From Pelagophyceae sp. CCMP2097 (taxonomy: Eukaryota; Sar; Pelagophyceae), in NCBI GenBank assembly GCA_026770575.1, contig MU657196.1, forward strand, positions 51,513-115,512: a stretch of 64,000 nucleotides of DNA, read 5' to 3'. Every line of letters begins with the position of its first letter. Position 1 is the stretch's first letter. The translations under genes were made by a program, and so were the position numbers. This document shows positions 32,935-44,654 of the stretch, piece by piece. The notes below the pieces were generated by a model. That model saw only the letters and a list, made by a program, of their open reading frames with translations, had not been told where the DNA came from and did not search any database.

Positions 32935-34857
32935 ATGGGCGGGTGCCAGACCAAGGCCGACTGGGAGAAGGCGGGCGGCCCTGCGGCGTCGCGGAACCAG
33001 GTCGCCGACGGCGGCGCCGCTGCATCGCAGGCGGCGAGTCTCCAACCGGAGCCCGCACCCGACGCCGCCGCCGAGGAGGATGCCGACGCCGCCGACGACG
33101 AATCCGACGACGGCGTATCTTCGTCGTTCCGCGCGATTGTGCGCATCTTTGCAGTCGAGTCGAGCGTGAACTACTCTCTACCTTGGCAAGTTGAAGCCCA
33201 GGCAGAGTACACCGGCTCCGGCTGGGTCGCCCACGGCAGGCAGATCGTCACCAACGCCCATGTGGTCATCAACGCGTGTTCCATCCGCGTGCGGCGGGAA
33301 GGCGACGCGCGCAAGTACGAGGCGACCCTTTTAGCAGTGTGCGCCGACATGGACCTCGCTTTACTTTCAGTCGAGAGCGACGCGTTCTGGGAGGACCCCG
33401 CCGCCTGCGACATGGCCGACGCGCTGCCGGTGCGTCAGCAAATCATGAAAGTGCCTTGCGACCGCCGCAACGTAGGCCATCGGGGAGTCTACTACCGTCG
33501 TGGGCTACCCTCAAGGCGGCGAGTCCATCTCCGTCACCAAGGGAGTCGTCTCGCGCATCGACACTTTGAGATACTCGACGTTTGCCGTCGTGGAGCCGCT
33601 GCTGGTGATCCAGATCGACGCAGCGATTAACGCTGGAAATTCCGGCGGGCCCGTCTTCGACGACCGAGGCGCTGTCGTCGGCGTCGCGTTCTGCAAAGAG
33701 GTGCGTGGGGCGACTTTCGCGCGCGTGGGACGGTTTTGATAGGTCGCTGAAGACCTTGACAACATTGGCTACGTCATCCCCGCGCCCGTCGTCCGCCTCT
33801 TCTTTGCCGCGGTCTCCGCCCTCGAGAGAAAGGGCGCAAACCCGCCGCACGTCATCCCGGGCGTCTCGAACCTGGGCATCCGGACTCAGAGGCTGGAGCA
33901 CGAGGGCTTACGGCGCAGCCTGGGCCTCGAAGACGACAAAGGCGTTCGCCTCGCGTCGATAGCAAAGTTATCGCCATTATTCACCGTCGCGTTGGTGGGC
34001 GACGTCTTGCTCTCCATCGACGGCACGGCAATTGCGCACGACGGGACGATCGCTTTGCCGGAGGCCATTGGAGCCGTCTCGAAAAAAAAGAAGACGAGGC
34101 CGAAACCCAGAGTCGACTACGAGCACCTCTACACGCGCAAGCCCCTGGGGTCCATCGTCGACGTCCAGCTCTGGCGGCCCGGCGCTGGGCTGCGGACCGA
34201 GGCCGTTTTATTGGATGCCATTCCTCGTTTGGTGCCATGTTTCCACGGCGTAGACGCCTTCCCTTCTTATTTCATCTTCGGCGGCTGCGTCTTCGCGCCG
34301 CTGTCCATGCCCTTGGTGGACGGCCTTGACGTCAACTCGTACGACGACGAATCTACACTCGCCATCCGACTCGCCTGAAACGCGCCGCGCCCGGGAAACC
34401 TGGTGATACGGCGGCGAGAGGTCTCATCCTGGCCCATGGACCAAGACGGATCATCCATGTCATACTAGTATCGCCGTCGACCGTAGGCGCCGCTGGTGAA
34501 AAGTCGCGGCCCGGGCAGCAGCTCCTCGTACTGCAGCGCATCCTCGTCGCTTCGGGCGTCAACGACGGCTACGATGACGCCGAGCTGGCCCCGGCGGTCC
34601 TCTCGACCGTCGACGGCGTCGAGGTGGACAGCATGGCCGAACTCGTTGCCGCGGTGCAAAAGAGCCAGACGTCCGGCTTTGTGACGTTCGGCTTTCAATC
34701 TGGCGCGACCATCGTGCTCGACGTGGCCGCGGCGCAGGAGCACGAGGACAGCATCCTCGCGATGAACGCCATCTCTTCAGCAGTCTCCTGCGACTTGGAG
34801 GCCCTGGTCAGACGTGGATCGAAGGCCAAGTGGCGCGGATCACTCTTCACGCGCTAG
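32935..34857 (+). CDS. Deg/HtrA-family serine protease with PDZ domains
   Basis: The N-terminus MGGCQTK fits N-myristoylation (Gly2, Thr6) with a neighbouring Cys for palmitoylation; an acidic linker follows. The trypsin-like domain shows [18 protein letters not shown] (catalytic His), DMDLALLSV (Asp), [20 protein letters not shown] and [11 protein letters not shown] (catalytic Ser). Downstream, [14 protein letters not shown] marks a PDZ domain. A last exon carries a second PDZ-like part ([34 protein letters not shown]). The order resembles plant Deg9-type proteins. Introns at 33430-33475 and 33701-33742 (46 and 42 nt, both GTGCGT) keep frame. The intron before about 34469 could not be delimited at its 5' end. 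It degrades damaged or regulatory proteins in the family; substrate here is unknown. Confidence 0.85.
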
Positions 34858-34966
34858 CATTTTTAATTTTGCGGGATCTTTGCCCTGCCAACGCTTCGCC
34901 GGCGTCATGCCACTCCACGTGGGGTCGACACCGGGTCCCCCGCGCTCGAGACAAAACGTGTTAGAA

Positions 34967-35883
34967 TCACTTGGGGAGATGGACGGGCCAGTCTTCCTGC
35001 GCGGACTTGGCCATGATCTCTTCCCGCAGCTTGCAGACGTATTTCAGGCGGACGACGGCCTGCACCGCCCCCTCAAAGTCGCCGGACTCGTACGAGGAGA
35101 CGATCGTCGCCTCTGCGTCCGCTACACGCAAAAGCGTCGTGTTTCGGCGAAAGCCTTTCGGCAAACGACGCGCCACAAACGCACCCATCTGGCTGCCGTT
35201 GTGGTCCAGCGTGGCCTCGAGGTCGCAAGGCGACTCGCACCTGCGCACGCGCGTCGAAGCGGCGCGGTGTGCGACGATCCACGCCCTTTGAAGACGCACT
35301 CTTCGATGGCCTCGCGGGCCTCGAACTGCTCCATCAGGAGCGCGGGGTCGACAACGTTGGACTCTTCGTCGAGCGTTTTGAAGCCTTTAAGTTTCAAAGC
35401 ATACTCCGCACGGAGCAAAGGGTCCTAGTCGGGCGGATAAGCCTCTGTTTCAAACGCGGCGACAGACCGTGCTCGCCATCGCCTCTGCACGCCCGCACGT
35501 CGTCCGAACGGACAGCGCGGGGGCATACAAAGTCAGGGACCGACCTTGAGCACGCCGTAAGCCTGGTTCACCAACGAGCTCGCCTGCTCCGCTCGTTGCT
35601 TCTGCTCCTCTGCTTCACGCGCGAAGAGGTCCGGGTGCAGCCGCTTCTGCAACGTGCGGAGGCCGTCGTCCAAGACCTTTGGCGGCAAGGAGACGCCGGG
35701 CGAAAGGCCGAAGAGGTGGAAGTACTCTGCAGCCTCGACGTCGGGCAGCAGCGCGCGGCCGTCGGGCTCGAAGAAGCGGTCGCCGAGCGCCTGGCCGCTG
35801 AGGTGCCGTCGGTGCGCCGCCGGCCGTCGACCGCAGTGTGCCGCCGGCGCCAAACGACGCGACACGCGCGTGAGGAGGAGCAT
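34967..35883 (-). CDS. HscB/Jac1-type J-domain co-chaperone of Fe-S cluster assembly
   Basis: HscB stimulates the mitochondrial Hsp70 that transfers Fe-S clusters from the ISCU scaffold. The first exon has an Arg-rich mitochondrial-type presequence (MLLLTRVSRRLAPAAHCGRR) and a J domain with YFHLFGLSP and the HPD motif in LQKRLHPDLF, followed by QASSLVNQAYGVLK. An intron (about 35548-35425, ending ACTAG) joins it to DPLLRAEYALKLKGF and EFEAREAIEEC-like sequence of the C-terminal helical domain. A last exon ends with ESGDFEGAVQAVVRLKYVCK. This order is diagnostic of HscB. The intron between the second and third coding exons (about 35280) is not precisely placed. TATATA lies about 15 bases upstream of the start. 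Confidence 0.85.
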
Positions 35884-36164
35884 CGCCAGCCGTCTATATA
35901 ACGTCGCGTTCCTCGGCGCGGCGGCCTCCGGTGCAGAGGAGCGTGCTGGAGAGAGCTCAGGTCAGAGCGTTCCGCACTTTCGCGGCGCAGCTTTAGCGAT
36001 CGACCTTCTCGCGAAGCCTGAGCGGTCGACGGGCGCCCGGGTCGAGATCGGCCGGCAGGCTTGAGGAGTGCATAACAGAAGAAGAAGGCTTGAGGGCACG
36101 AGGAGGGGTTCTATATTTCACTTGGGGCCGGGCCCTTAAAAACTTGGCCTTTCTAGATCTATTC

Positions 36165-37777
36165 CTACATGGAGACGGACTCGAAAGACGCGCGGTCGTC
36201 TTTCGATGGCCGGTCGAAGGGGTTGGTCCGGCGCGCGGTTTGCGTCTTGATCGTCGGCTTCGGGTCCATGTCGGTGACCATCGACATGGCGCTGAACAAC
36301 ACGCTCTCGCGAGCCGCCTTGAGCTCCTCCATGGCTTCTGCGGCCGACGGGAACGGGCTCGCGATCTCCGCCGCCTCGGCCGCGCCGGCGACGGCGCGGC
36401 TGAGGCGGTCGAGCGTCTGGAATTGTGCGGAGACGAGGTCTGAAGCAGTCGCGCACGCGGCGGCGTACGCCGCGACGGCGTGCGCCGCGCGCCTTTTCAA
36501 AGTCGGTTTCAAAGACGAAAACGTCAGCCGAAGCCGAGCCTGCGCGACTGCCACGCGCGTGGCCTGCTGCCGCTCTAAAGCTTCGGCGTTTGTGACGTCG
36601 GCTTGCGTCGACAGAAGTGCTGCAGCGTAGTTCCTTTCCAGCATAGATGCGCCCCGATGGTCCTGCTCCTCGCGCTTCGCCGCCGAGGCGCGCACCGCCT
36701 CGAGCTTGCGTTTTGCGGCGGCGTGTTCGCGGAAGCAGAGGTCGGTCATGTTGAGGGCTTCTTGGGCAGCTGACAATTCGGCCTTGAATTCGGCAACGTT
36801 GCCAAAGAATAAAGCCATGGGCGCCTTGTCCGGGTAGACGGCCTCGGTGTCTCGCGGCCCGCCGCAGGCCCCGAGGCCGTGGGCGGCGCGGTGCATGGCT
36901 ACAGAAGCATGCGTTCAGGGGGACTCTTTCGCACGAGGACTGACCTGCGCTCGCATGCGCGCGGTTCCAAGCCGCGTCCGCCGATTCGCGCGCCGCTGCT
37001 GCCAGAGCGTCGAAGCCGCGCGCCTGCTGCAGGACCCAGGCCTGGGCCTTTTCGATGCCATGGCGGCCTTCATCTGGCGAAAATCCAAGGGCGTCGGCCG
37101 CCGACGCCCACACCGCCCCAACCGCCACCGTCACCGGCGCCATCGCGGACATTCTAGACGCTTTCGCGACGCGCGCCGACCACATGGCGTGCTCGTCGAG
37201 GCAAAAGGAGTGGAAGAGGTCGTTTTGGCTGAGGTCGTCGTTGGCCGAGACGCGGTCGAAGAAGCCCTGCATCCCGCGCCGCAGCGCCTCGGCCTCGTCG
37301 GCCTCGCGCGGCGCGGCGCCGAAGACTGCGGATTCGCGCGCGTTTGCCAGCAAAGCTAGAGGGCCCTGCGACGCCGCCACTTGGGGGCCCGGCGGCACCA
37401 AAGCCCCAGGTGCAGCGTACACAAGCCCACGTCTGAGCAGGGCCACGTCCTCGAGGCTCCTGCGCTGGCGGCAGATTACGCCGTCTGCACGCGTGGCCTC
37501 GAGCGGGAACGTCCAGACGACAGTCGAGGCGAGGAGGACCGCGGCTTTTAAAGGCGTGCCAACGACCACGCCTACGTTTTTAGGGGCGTCGGATTGCTGA
37601 AGCCCCGCAGAAATCGGGGTGAGATCCTTCCCGGCGAGTGCGGTCCCCCCAAACTCTTAAAAAGAAATGGTTCGCAGCGAATCGAGGGACGCCGCCGCGG
37701 TGTCTACTCGTGCACCGGCCGACGGGCTCGACCTCGGCCTCGTCGCTCCCCAGCAAGAGCGAGCTAGCCCAGTTCAT
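36165..37777 (-). CDS. uncharacterised alpha-helical/coiled-coil protein
   Basis: I do not recognise a family. A probable first exon (from ATG 37777) encodes MNWASSLLLGSDEAEVEPVG. A second (about 37568-36990) is Ala-rich helical with GFFDRVSANDDLSQNDLFHS and a hydrophobic start. A third (about 36870-36165) is a long charged helix with KAPMALFFGNVAEFKAELSA and ALERQQATRVAVAQARLRLT, ending DDRASFESVSM. Splicing between the second and third uses a donor near 36939; phases of the first junction did not match cleanly, so the start is tentative. Composition suggests a coiled-coil or BAR-like scaffold, but I see no diagnostic motif. Confidence 0.5.
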
Positions 37778-37974
37778 GGCGCGTTCGAATCACTGGCGCG
37801 CGCGAGGTTCGAGTCGGGGCCTCAAAAAACTTGAATCGCGTAGAAAGTTGAGAGTACTATCCAGCGGGTTTCCCGGAGACACGTTCGACCGTCGGCCGGT
37901 GCGTCGAGAGCTGCGCGGTCCCTCCGGTGCCTCCGGTGCTCCCGTGCCCCGCGACCGACGCTCGCACGCAGGCC

Positions 37975-39583
37975 ATGTCCAAGTTTTCTCTGGACGACGG
38001 CGTCGGGGAGACTTGGGAGAAGCTGCGCGACGATAACGATGGTTAGTCTTTCGCCCCTATACCCGTTGCCCGTTGGCGCCCGCACATGCCGCCGCGAGCC
38101 GCTCCTCCCAGGCTCCGTCGACTGGATGCTCGTCGGGTACACTTCCAAGACGGCGTGCGCGGTCAAGGCCTGCGGCGTCGGCGGGCGGACGCAGTGCCTC
38201 GCGGCCATCGAGTGCGTCCCTCGTCGGCGGCGGCCCCCGTCTGCCTCGTCGAATGCCCTCGTTTTCCAATACGTCTGCCTCGCTTGTTTGCGAGCCTCGC
38301 TTAGGCCCGGTGACGCCATCGTCTTTGGCGCTTTTCGGGTCACCGCCATAGACGAACGCGAGAACACCACCTCCCGCCGAACCAAGTTCTGCGTCTTCAT
38401 GTTCACGTCCCCAAACGCGCCCGTGATGCAGCGCGCCAAGGCGGGGTCCCACAAGACGGACGTCTGGAGGGTGATGGCGGGGTCGCACGTGCAGTTCCAG
38501 ATGGACAACCTCGAGGACATGTACTGGACCAGCGTCTCTTGCCGATCCAAAAGACGAGGCGATCAGCTCGCTCGCTCGCATCCGACGAGCCTCCCTCACA
38601 TCCGACGAGCCTCCCCCGCTCGACCCCGGCCCTTGTGAGATGAGCCGGTGATAGGTCCTTGACAGAGCTGATTGTAGGTCAGAAGCGGAGATAGTGAAGA
38701 AGCTGCGCGCCTGCGGCGGCGCGCACCAGCCCACGGGCTTCGACTTTGGCGCCGGCGATGTCGGCGAGGGCGCCGCAGGGGAAACGGCCGCCAAGCCGCG
38801 AGTCTTATCTCTTCGCGACGGGCCCTTGTTCTGAATGACACTACGCACAGGGTCGCGGCCAACCCGGCCGACTTTGCAAAGTCGCACGCCAAGGCGCCGC
38901 CCGCCGCCGCGCCGCCGCCGCCGCCGGCGTCGCCCGCGACGGCCGCGCCGGTGGCCGCGCCGCCGGCCGCGCCGCCGGCCGCCCCGGTGGCCGCCCCGGT
39001 GGCCGCTGCGGCCGCTGCGGCCGCTCCGGCGATGGCGCGCGCCCCGCCTCAAAAGGCGTCTGCGCCGGCGGTGGTCGACGAGGGCGGCGACTGCGCGATC
39101 CTCCTCATCACGGGCATGTACGTCGCCCCTTGAGACTCCTTCCCTTTTGACGTGCTTGCACCTTCCGCCCCTTGAGACTCCTTCCCTTTCGACGCTGTCA
39201 AACCTTTTGCCGACAGGCCTTCGAGCACGGTCATCGATGGAGAGCAAAAAGTGTTACGGAATATCTTCGTCGGGAAAAAGGTGCCCTTCATCGAGGTCGA
39301 CGGCCTCGACGTGGCCATGCAGAAGCAGCGAAACGCACTCTTCGCAGTCTCCGGCCTCCGCGGCAAATACCCGCAGGCGAGAAAATGCGCGGGGCTGCGG
39401 GGCCCAACGGGGGTCGCAGTTGGCCTGTAGGTATTTTTGCGTGTCAGCGGCGTAACTACGTTCGTCGGCGACTTTGAGAAAGCGTCTTCGCTCAACGACT
39501 GCGACGACATCCCCGCCGACGTCCTCGCACACAACCCGAACATTGAGACGCTCTCGACGACGTTCGCCCAACTCATGCGCTGA
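37975..39583 (+). CDS. coactosin (ADF-H) fused to a thioredoxin-fold SH3BGRL/glutaredoxin-like domain
   Basis: Coactosin binds F-actin and blocks capping. Exons 37975-38041, 38112-38211, 38305-38520 and 38678-38797 give an ADF-H domain: MSKFSLDDGVGETWEKLRDD, VDWMLVGYTSKTACAV, FGAFRVTAIDE, TKFCVFMFTSPNAPVMQRAK and EIVKKLRACGGAHQPTGFDF. An Ala/Pro linker of about 60 residues follows (38870-39050). Then GGDCAILLITGMPSSTVIDG, RNIFVGKKVPFIEVDGLDVA and FAVSGLRGKYPQ give a thioredoxin-fold domain lacking a CxxC active site. After an intron near 39410-39450 the end reads TTFVGDFEKASSLNDCDDIP to stop at 39583. All phases agree, provided the intron 38798-38850 is GC-AG. The fusion implies actin regulation coupled to a redox-like or scaffolding fold, by inference. 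Confidence 0.85.
39124..39193 (+). repeat. 28-bp direct repeat inside an intron
   Basis: Two 28-base copies (39124-39151 and 39166-39193) starting CGCCCCTTGAGACTCCTTCC differ at one base. They occupy most of the 99-nt intron 39118-39216 of the coactosin fusion gene (GTACGT to CGACAG). Confidence 0.85.
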
Positions 39584-39808
39584 GACGCAGCCCGCTCGGG
39601 TAAAGCACTCACTTCCGACTCGATCCATGCGACGGATGTTGGGAGCTCACCAACCCTCAAGGAGACGTCGACGGTCCCTCCGCAGCCACGACCGCCCCAG
39701 GAGCTGCGGCGACGGCTTCGGCCCGCAGGGCCGATACGCCCAAGTGCAGTGCCTCTGCCAAGGCTGCGAGTCCGACTGGCTTGGGTCCCTCGGTCGCGAG
39801 TGCACAGC
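39584..39808 (+). other. gap with possible terminal exon
   Basis: A plus-strand frame from about 39637 runs to a TAG at 39839-39841 and ends in a hydrophobic stretch (SVASAQLSVAAFVFAGK). It could be the last exon of a small secreted or GPI-anchored protein, but no upstream exon was found. It overlaps the minus-strand gene that ends at 39809. Confidence 0.2.
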
Positions 39809-41433
39809 TTAGTGTGGCCGCATTTGTGTTCGCCGGGAAATAGGCGTCGGGATGTTGTACGTGTGCCTATCGCGCATCGCGCCGCCGTCGTGGATGGCGT
39901 GGAAGAGGTGCGACGGGGCGCTTTCGGCGTCGAAGAGCATTTGCGACCGCTCGCGGAAAGTGAACCCCGCCTTGGCGTACGCGCCCGCGGGCCGTGCGAG
40001 GCGCCAGTGCACGCCGTCGTGCGAAAGCGCGTGCGCGCCTCACGGGTGGCGGTGACTTTGGGGTGCGGCCGCGACAGCGCGGGTCCTTCTTCTCCTATGC
40101 ACTCCAGTCCCGCTCCGTCGACGCACCTGCGTCGGCCTCGTCCGCGAGCGCGCCCGTCTGGTCCTTGAAGATGAGCTACATAGACAGTCTTTGCAGGAGT
40201 TACGGAAGATGGCACGTACGTGATAGACGTCTCGCCCGTCGGTCGTCTGCGATTGCGCGTCGTGCCACCCGTACGCGTCTTCCACCGAACACTTGGAACC
40301 GAACTTGGAACCGAAGTTGGAACCGCCGCAGACGGCACCGAACAAGTCGTCGCTTGCTCGGGCGTAGCGCGGCTGCGAATAGTCTTTTGCAAAGGCGACG
40401 CCAAATCGCATCGCAAACGGCTTTCGTTTGCTCACGCCTTTGTAGACTAAAGCGATGCTCCCGTTCCGAGTCACAATCGGCGACGGGTTCGTCACGAACC
40501 TGTCGTCAAAGGCCGGAGCTGCGCCGGGGTGGAGGATGGGCCACTGGAGCGGCGTCCACGGGCCTTTTGGGTCGGTTGACGTGGCGAGGCCGATTCGTTG
40601 TTTCGACCTCGCCAGTTCGATCCGCTTCTTCAGCGCTTCGCCAGAGGGCCGGGAGCCGTTGCGGCAGTCCACGGCAGGGCCGTTGTACGCCGTGCCCGTG
40701 TAGTAGAGGAGGTACGTGCCGTCGTGGGCGCGGACGATCGCGGGGTTGTGAAGCATTTTAAAGTCCCACCTTCCTGAAGCGTCTTCGCCCTTTGTATTCC
40801 AGCGCAGAAAGCTCTCGCGCACGGCGTAGGGGCCCTCTGCATTGAGAGCGTCGGCTCGGATGATCTCCGAGTTGAGGAGCCAATAATTTTCGCCTTTGGG
40901 GCCAAAGACCGGGCATTCGAGACGCATTCTGCTGGCGAAGACGTGGAACGCGCCGTCGTCGCTTTGGATCGGCGAGGCGCCCCAGATGGAAGTGTTCAAA
41001 TGACGCAGAGAGAGGCCCGCTTCGCGCTCTTGGAGCGCGGGGCCAAGCGAGAGTGCGGAGCAGTTTGATTCCGACCTCCAAGTTGAAAAACACTCGCACG
41101 CGCCGCCGACCCACCGACCGCCTAGTCGTCGGCGCATCCCGTCGGCTCTCGCAGAGGCCTCTAATCCTATCTCGCATTCGGCCGCTCTCCGCATCAGGGC
41201 GGCCCTCGTCGGTCTCCGGAGTGCGCACCGAGGTTGCAGACCTCGTCGACGAAGGTCCGTGCTGGTTCGGCCGCGAGTGGCGAAACATGCCAGATGTACA
41301 TGCCGGACCAACACAAAATGAGTATGGAGATGAGCAGCCGCCGCAGCAGCGCCGGGTCGCTTATGATGACGTCGTCATCCGCAACCTCCGAAGATGACGA
41401 CTCGAACGAAGACGCCGACCGACGACGCTGCAT
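39809..41433 (-). CDS. type II membrane protein with GH43-like beta-propeller glycosidase domain
   Basis: ATG 41433 opens a short Ser-rich cytoplasmic tail and one membrane span (LLRRLLISILILCWSGMYIW), typical of Golgi type II proteins. After an intron near 41200 the lumenal part reads WGASPIQSDDGAFHVFASRM, HNPAIVRAHDGTYLLYYTGT, RIGLATSTDPKGPW, NPSPIVTRNGSIALVYKG and GWHDAQSQTTDGRDVYHV. Regularly spaced blades of this type occur in GH43/GH32/GH68-like propellers. A last exon gives SHDGVHWRLARP to stop at 39809. Several introns near 40180-40060 are implied. Catalytic acids cannot be assigned safely, so glycosidase activity is inference; it may trim or bind glycans in the secretory pathway. An intron-proximal repeat of GSKFGSK-type codons lies at about 40300. 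Confidence 0.7.
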
Positions 41434-41631
41434 CCGACGAGGCTACCGCCGCATCGCGCGCGCTCCGGCGTCGTGCTTACGAATCTTCTAACATCCCACG
41501 TTTAGCGATTGCGTTTTAAACTTTTCAGGCGGACCCACGAGGCGGGCACGCGCCGCCGGCCGCGCCCTGCGTGCTAACCCACCGAGCGTTGCGCCTCGTC
41601 CCTTCTCGCCTTTGGGCGAAATTTCAAAGAT
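41434..41631. promoter_or_regulatory. shared divergent upstream region (glycosidase-like / CK1 kinase)
   Basis: Two genes diverge across 198 bases, so both promoters are expected here. GTTTTAAACTTTTC at about 41513 is AT-rich for this window. No defined motif was recognised. Confidence 0.3.
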
Positions 41632-44431
41632 ATGGACGGCGCGGAGCGGCCTTCGCGTCTGCTCTGCGGCCGCTTCGCGCTGGGCAGCTTGATGCGCCGC
41701 GGCCCGACGGGCGTCGTCCACCGCGGCGCGCGCTGGGACGCGGCTACAAATCTCTGGGTCGACGCCGTGCTGAAGATTGAAGGCGTTTCTTCCTCGAGGA
41801 AACAGATGGAGCGCGAATGGAAGGTCTACGAAGCGCTCGCTTTAGACCAAGACGGCGCCGCCGAGGGCTTTGCGTTCGCCCGATGCTCCTACGACGTTGG
41901 CGAGCTGGAGTGCAGTGCGAGCTCGGTGGCCGGGACAAGCTCTGTTCCGCACTCGGACGACGACGACGCTCCGGCCAAGCAGGCAGTCTACGTCCTCGCC
42001 CTCGAGCTGCTGGGCCCGACGCTGGACGAGGTCGTCAAGCTGCGATCGCCGCTGTCGCCGCGCGCAGCGAGGTTGCTGGCGGCGAGGCTGGTGCGCGCGC
42101 TGGAGAAGCTGCATTCGCTGGGGTTTGTCCACCGGGACATCAAGCCGCAAAACGTCTGCACGGCCCGATGCGCCGACGTCCGGCCGGACACGCTCTACCT
42201 CATCGACTTTGGGTTGGCGGCGACGTGGCGCGAGGCAGACGGCTCTCATTACGTTCCCGTGCACACCGGGCCTTTGAAGCCCGGCAAGGTCCTGGGGTCG
42301 AAGAAGTACGCGTCGATGCACGCGCACGCCGCCGTGGCGTCGATGCAGGCTTCAAAGGACGCTACGCGGTCGAGGCGATGCGACTTGGAGTGCGTCGCTT
42401 ACGTCGCGTTGTTCGCCCTCAGAGGCGCTTTGCCCTGGTCCGGCGCCGCAGACGCAGACGCCATCGGACGAGACAAGCTCGCGCGTGCGTCTTCCGTGCG
42501 CTCCATCCTGTGAAGAAGAGGATTCATCCTGTGCCTAGGCCCGCCAAACGAGCTGTGCGTCGACTGCCCGCCTTTGGGCGCGTACCTCGCGGCGTGCAGC
42601 CGCATGGCGTACGCAGAGGACCCGGACTACGACGGTCTCGTCCAAATGCTCGTCGGCCGCGGCGCCTTCGGAGACGAGAACATGTTGAGCGGGGAGTGGG
42701 CCCCTCTGCCGCCGTCGCGCGATTCGCGCGACGCCGCACTTGCGCCGCTCCTCCGCGAGCTCGCGCCGCTGCTGAACCAGGACCTCGGAGCCGTCAAGGC
42801 TTCGATCGCGCAGCTGCAGCGCGAGTTGCGGAAGACGACGTCGAACGTCGGCAACCTAGACGACGCAGCCGAAATGGCACTGGCCAGCGCCGGCCGCGTG
42901 CGCGACGCGGACCTCTACGCCGATGTCCCGCGCGGCGCCGATGCGGCCGTGTCCTCCGAAGTGGTAAAGGACACGGCCGCGGCGTCGTCCGCGGCCGCGT
43001 CAATCTCCGCGGCGGCCGAGGCCTCTGCGGCGGCCGAGGCCTCTGCGGCGGCCGCGTCGTATTCCGCGGCCGCGTCCTCCTCGGCGGTTGTGTCCTCTGC
43101 GGCTCTGGCGTCGAGCGAATTCGCGGCGGCATCGAGCGTCGCGGCGGCGGCAGCCGGCGACGACATCGAAGCGCCACCGGCGCTGCGGCACAGCTGGGAC
43201 GCAGCGCGGCGGCCAAAGCGGTCGAGTTTGAAGCGTCTGAGCGAGACGCTGCTCGAGGGCGCCGACGGTTTTGCCGAGTGCGACGTGAAGAAGAAGGCGC
43301 GCTTCGCCGCCGACGCTTGCATGGTCGAGGCATGGGTCGTGCCCGGCCTTGGGAACGGCGGCGGGTCGGCGGGCGCGGCGGCGGCGGAGGCCGGCGACGT
43401 CGACGACGTCTGCGCATCTTGGCGGAATCGGCTCCTCGGCCAGCAAGCGACAGACGCGGCGCCGGCGGCCGCGAGCGGCGTTTCGGCGACGCTGGCTCGG
43501 CTGGGGCCGCACTTGCGAGTGGAGAAGAAGTTTTGCAAAGCTGCTGCCATCTTTGCAAAGCTCTTACGAAAAGTCGGAGTCCTCTCCCCCTCCAATGACC
43601 CCGCGCTCCAGCGCGCGAGGCTCGACGACGCCTTACTCCTCCGCGACGGCCTCGCCCTTGCCTTGAACGGCGCTCGGGCCGACTTTGTGCACAAGGCTGG
43701 GTTGCGAGGTACGTCTGTTGCGCTGATGCATCCGTCTCCGTACTCCCTCTCTCTCCTAACACATTCAGCGGGGGAACGGCATAGATGCCCTTCCAGGCGC
43801 TTTGGTGGACCTCTTCGACGCGGCGCTGTCGCGCGTCGACTGCTTCCCCGCGCGCGCCGCGGCGGAAGTGGCGTTGTGGGCGTTGGCGGCTTCGGCGTAC
43901 AACACGTTGGCGGAAACGTCTGCCGAGCACAAAATCACGCAGCACAACGTCGCTGCCGTGCTCGAGCGGTGCCTCGGCGCGTTTGAGGCGCTGGCGGGGG
44001 CAGCGACGTCGCCGGGTTACAAGAGGAGCGTTGCGGAGATTCGAGAAGCCAAAGCAAAGCTCAACGGCACGCCCGCAGTGCTCGCACGCCCGCGGCGCCC
44101 GAAATGGAAGACGACAGAGCGAGTGGTGTGAGCGGCAGAGCCATATTGGCCTTTGTGCGCGGACAGCGTTGTCGACCGCCACGAACAGGTGCCCAACGCG
44201 GGCCTGTGCGGGGCGCGCGGCTACGACGTCCTATCGGCGCTGGCCGAGGCCTTTCGCGAGGTTTGGGCGCCAAAGGACGGGATTCTGCGGTGTTTCGAGC
44301 TCGCTCTCTCATGCACAGAGGCGGCGAGCATCAATCCACTCCAGCGGCGCAAGTTGGAGACACTCTCCTCGACGCTCCGGGCCACGCGCGTCCGCGGCGG
44401 CAACGAGAGCCTCTGGGCAAAGGATACTTGA
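41632..44431 (+). CDS. casein kinase 1-like protein kinase with long C-terminal extension
   Basis: The kinase domain shows a CK1-type lysine region (WVDAVLKIEG), catalytic loop FVHRDIKPQNV (residue about 165), LIDFGLAATW, and the CK1-type GSKKYASMHAHAA in place of APE. Introns 42485-42538 (GTGCGT), 43709-43768 (GTACGT, branch-like CTAAC near the acceptor) and 44126-44187 (GTGTGA) all keep frame. The first joins KLAR to PPNELCVDCP, and AYAEDPDYDGLVQML completes the CK1 C-lobe. After it comes an Ala/Ser low-complexity region (about 42950-43150), a basic segment PKRSSLKRLSETL and a helical C-terminal domain of about 300 residues (LARLGPHLRVEKKFCKAAAI, FELALSCTEAASINPLQRRK) that I do not recognise. 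It phosphorylates Ser/Thr in the family; the extension probably sets localisation. Confidence 0.85.
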
Positions 44432-44654
44432 CAAAGCCGCCGGGCCGCGAGCAGATACACACACAACGATACTAATGATTCATACAACCAAAGCATCGGG
44501 GGATCACGGTGAGGCATCTGGCACCGGGGCGTCTTTGGTCCCGACCCCGATTGCGACGAGGTCCCCCTCTCTGGGAAAGTTTCGGAGTTCCGGAATTGTT
44601 CCTGCTCGCCGACGGGGGTGTTCTGCGGAAGCTTGCGGCGCACCGGCACCGGCG

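Noticed and set aside
37780..37835. Possible tRNA T-arm (GGTTCGAGTC)
   Set aside because: The flanking bases cannot form the five-pair T stem or a cloverleaf.
41817..43598. 593-codon plus-strand Arg/Gly frame
   Set aside because: Out-of-frame shadow of the CK1 kinase gene; no domain.
44129..44131. In-frame TGA in the CK1 kinase gene as another selenocysteine candidate
   Set aside because: A 62-nt phase-0 intron (44126-44187, GTGTGA to CGAACAG) removes it cleanly.
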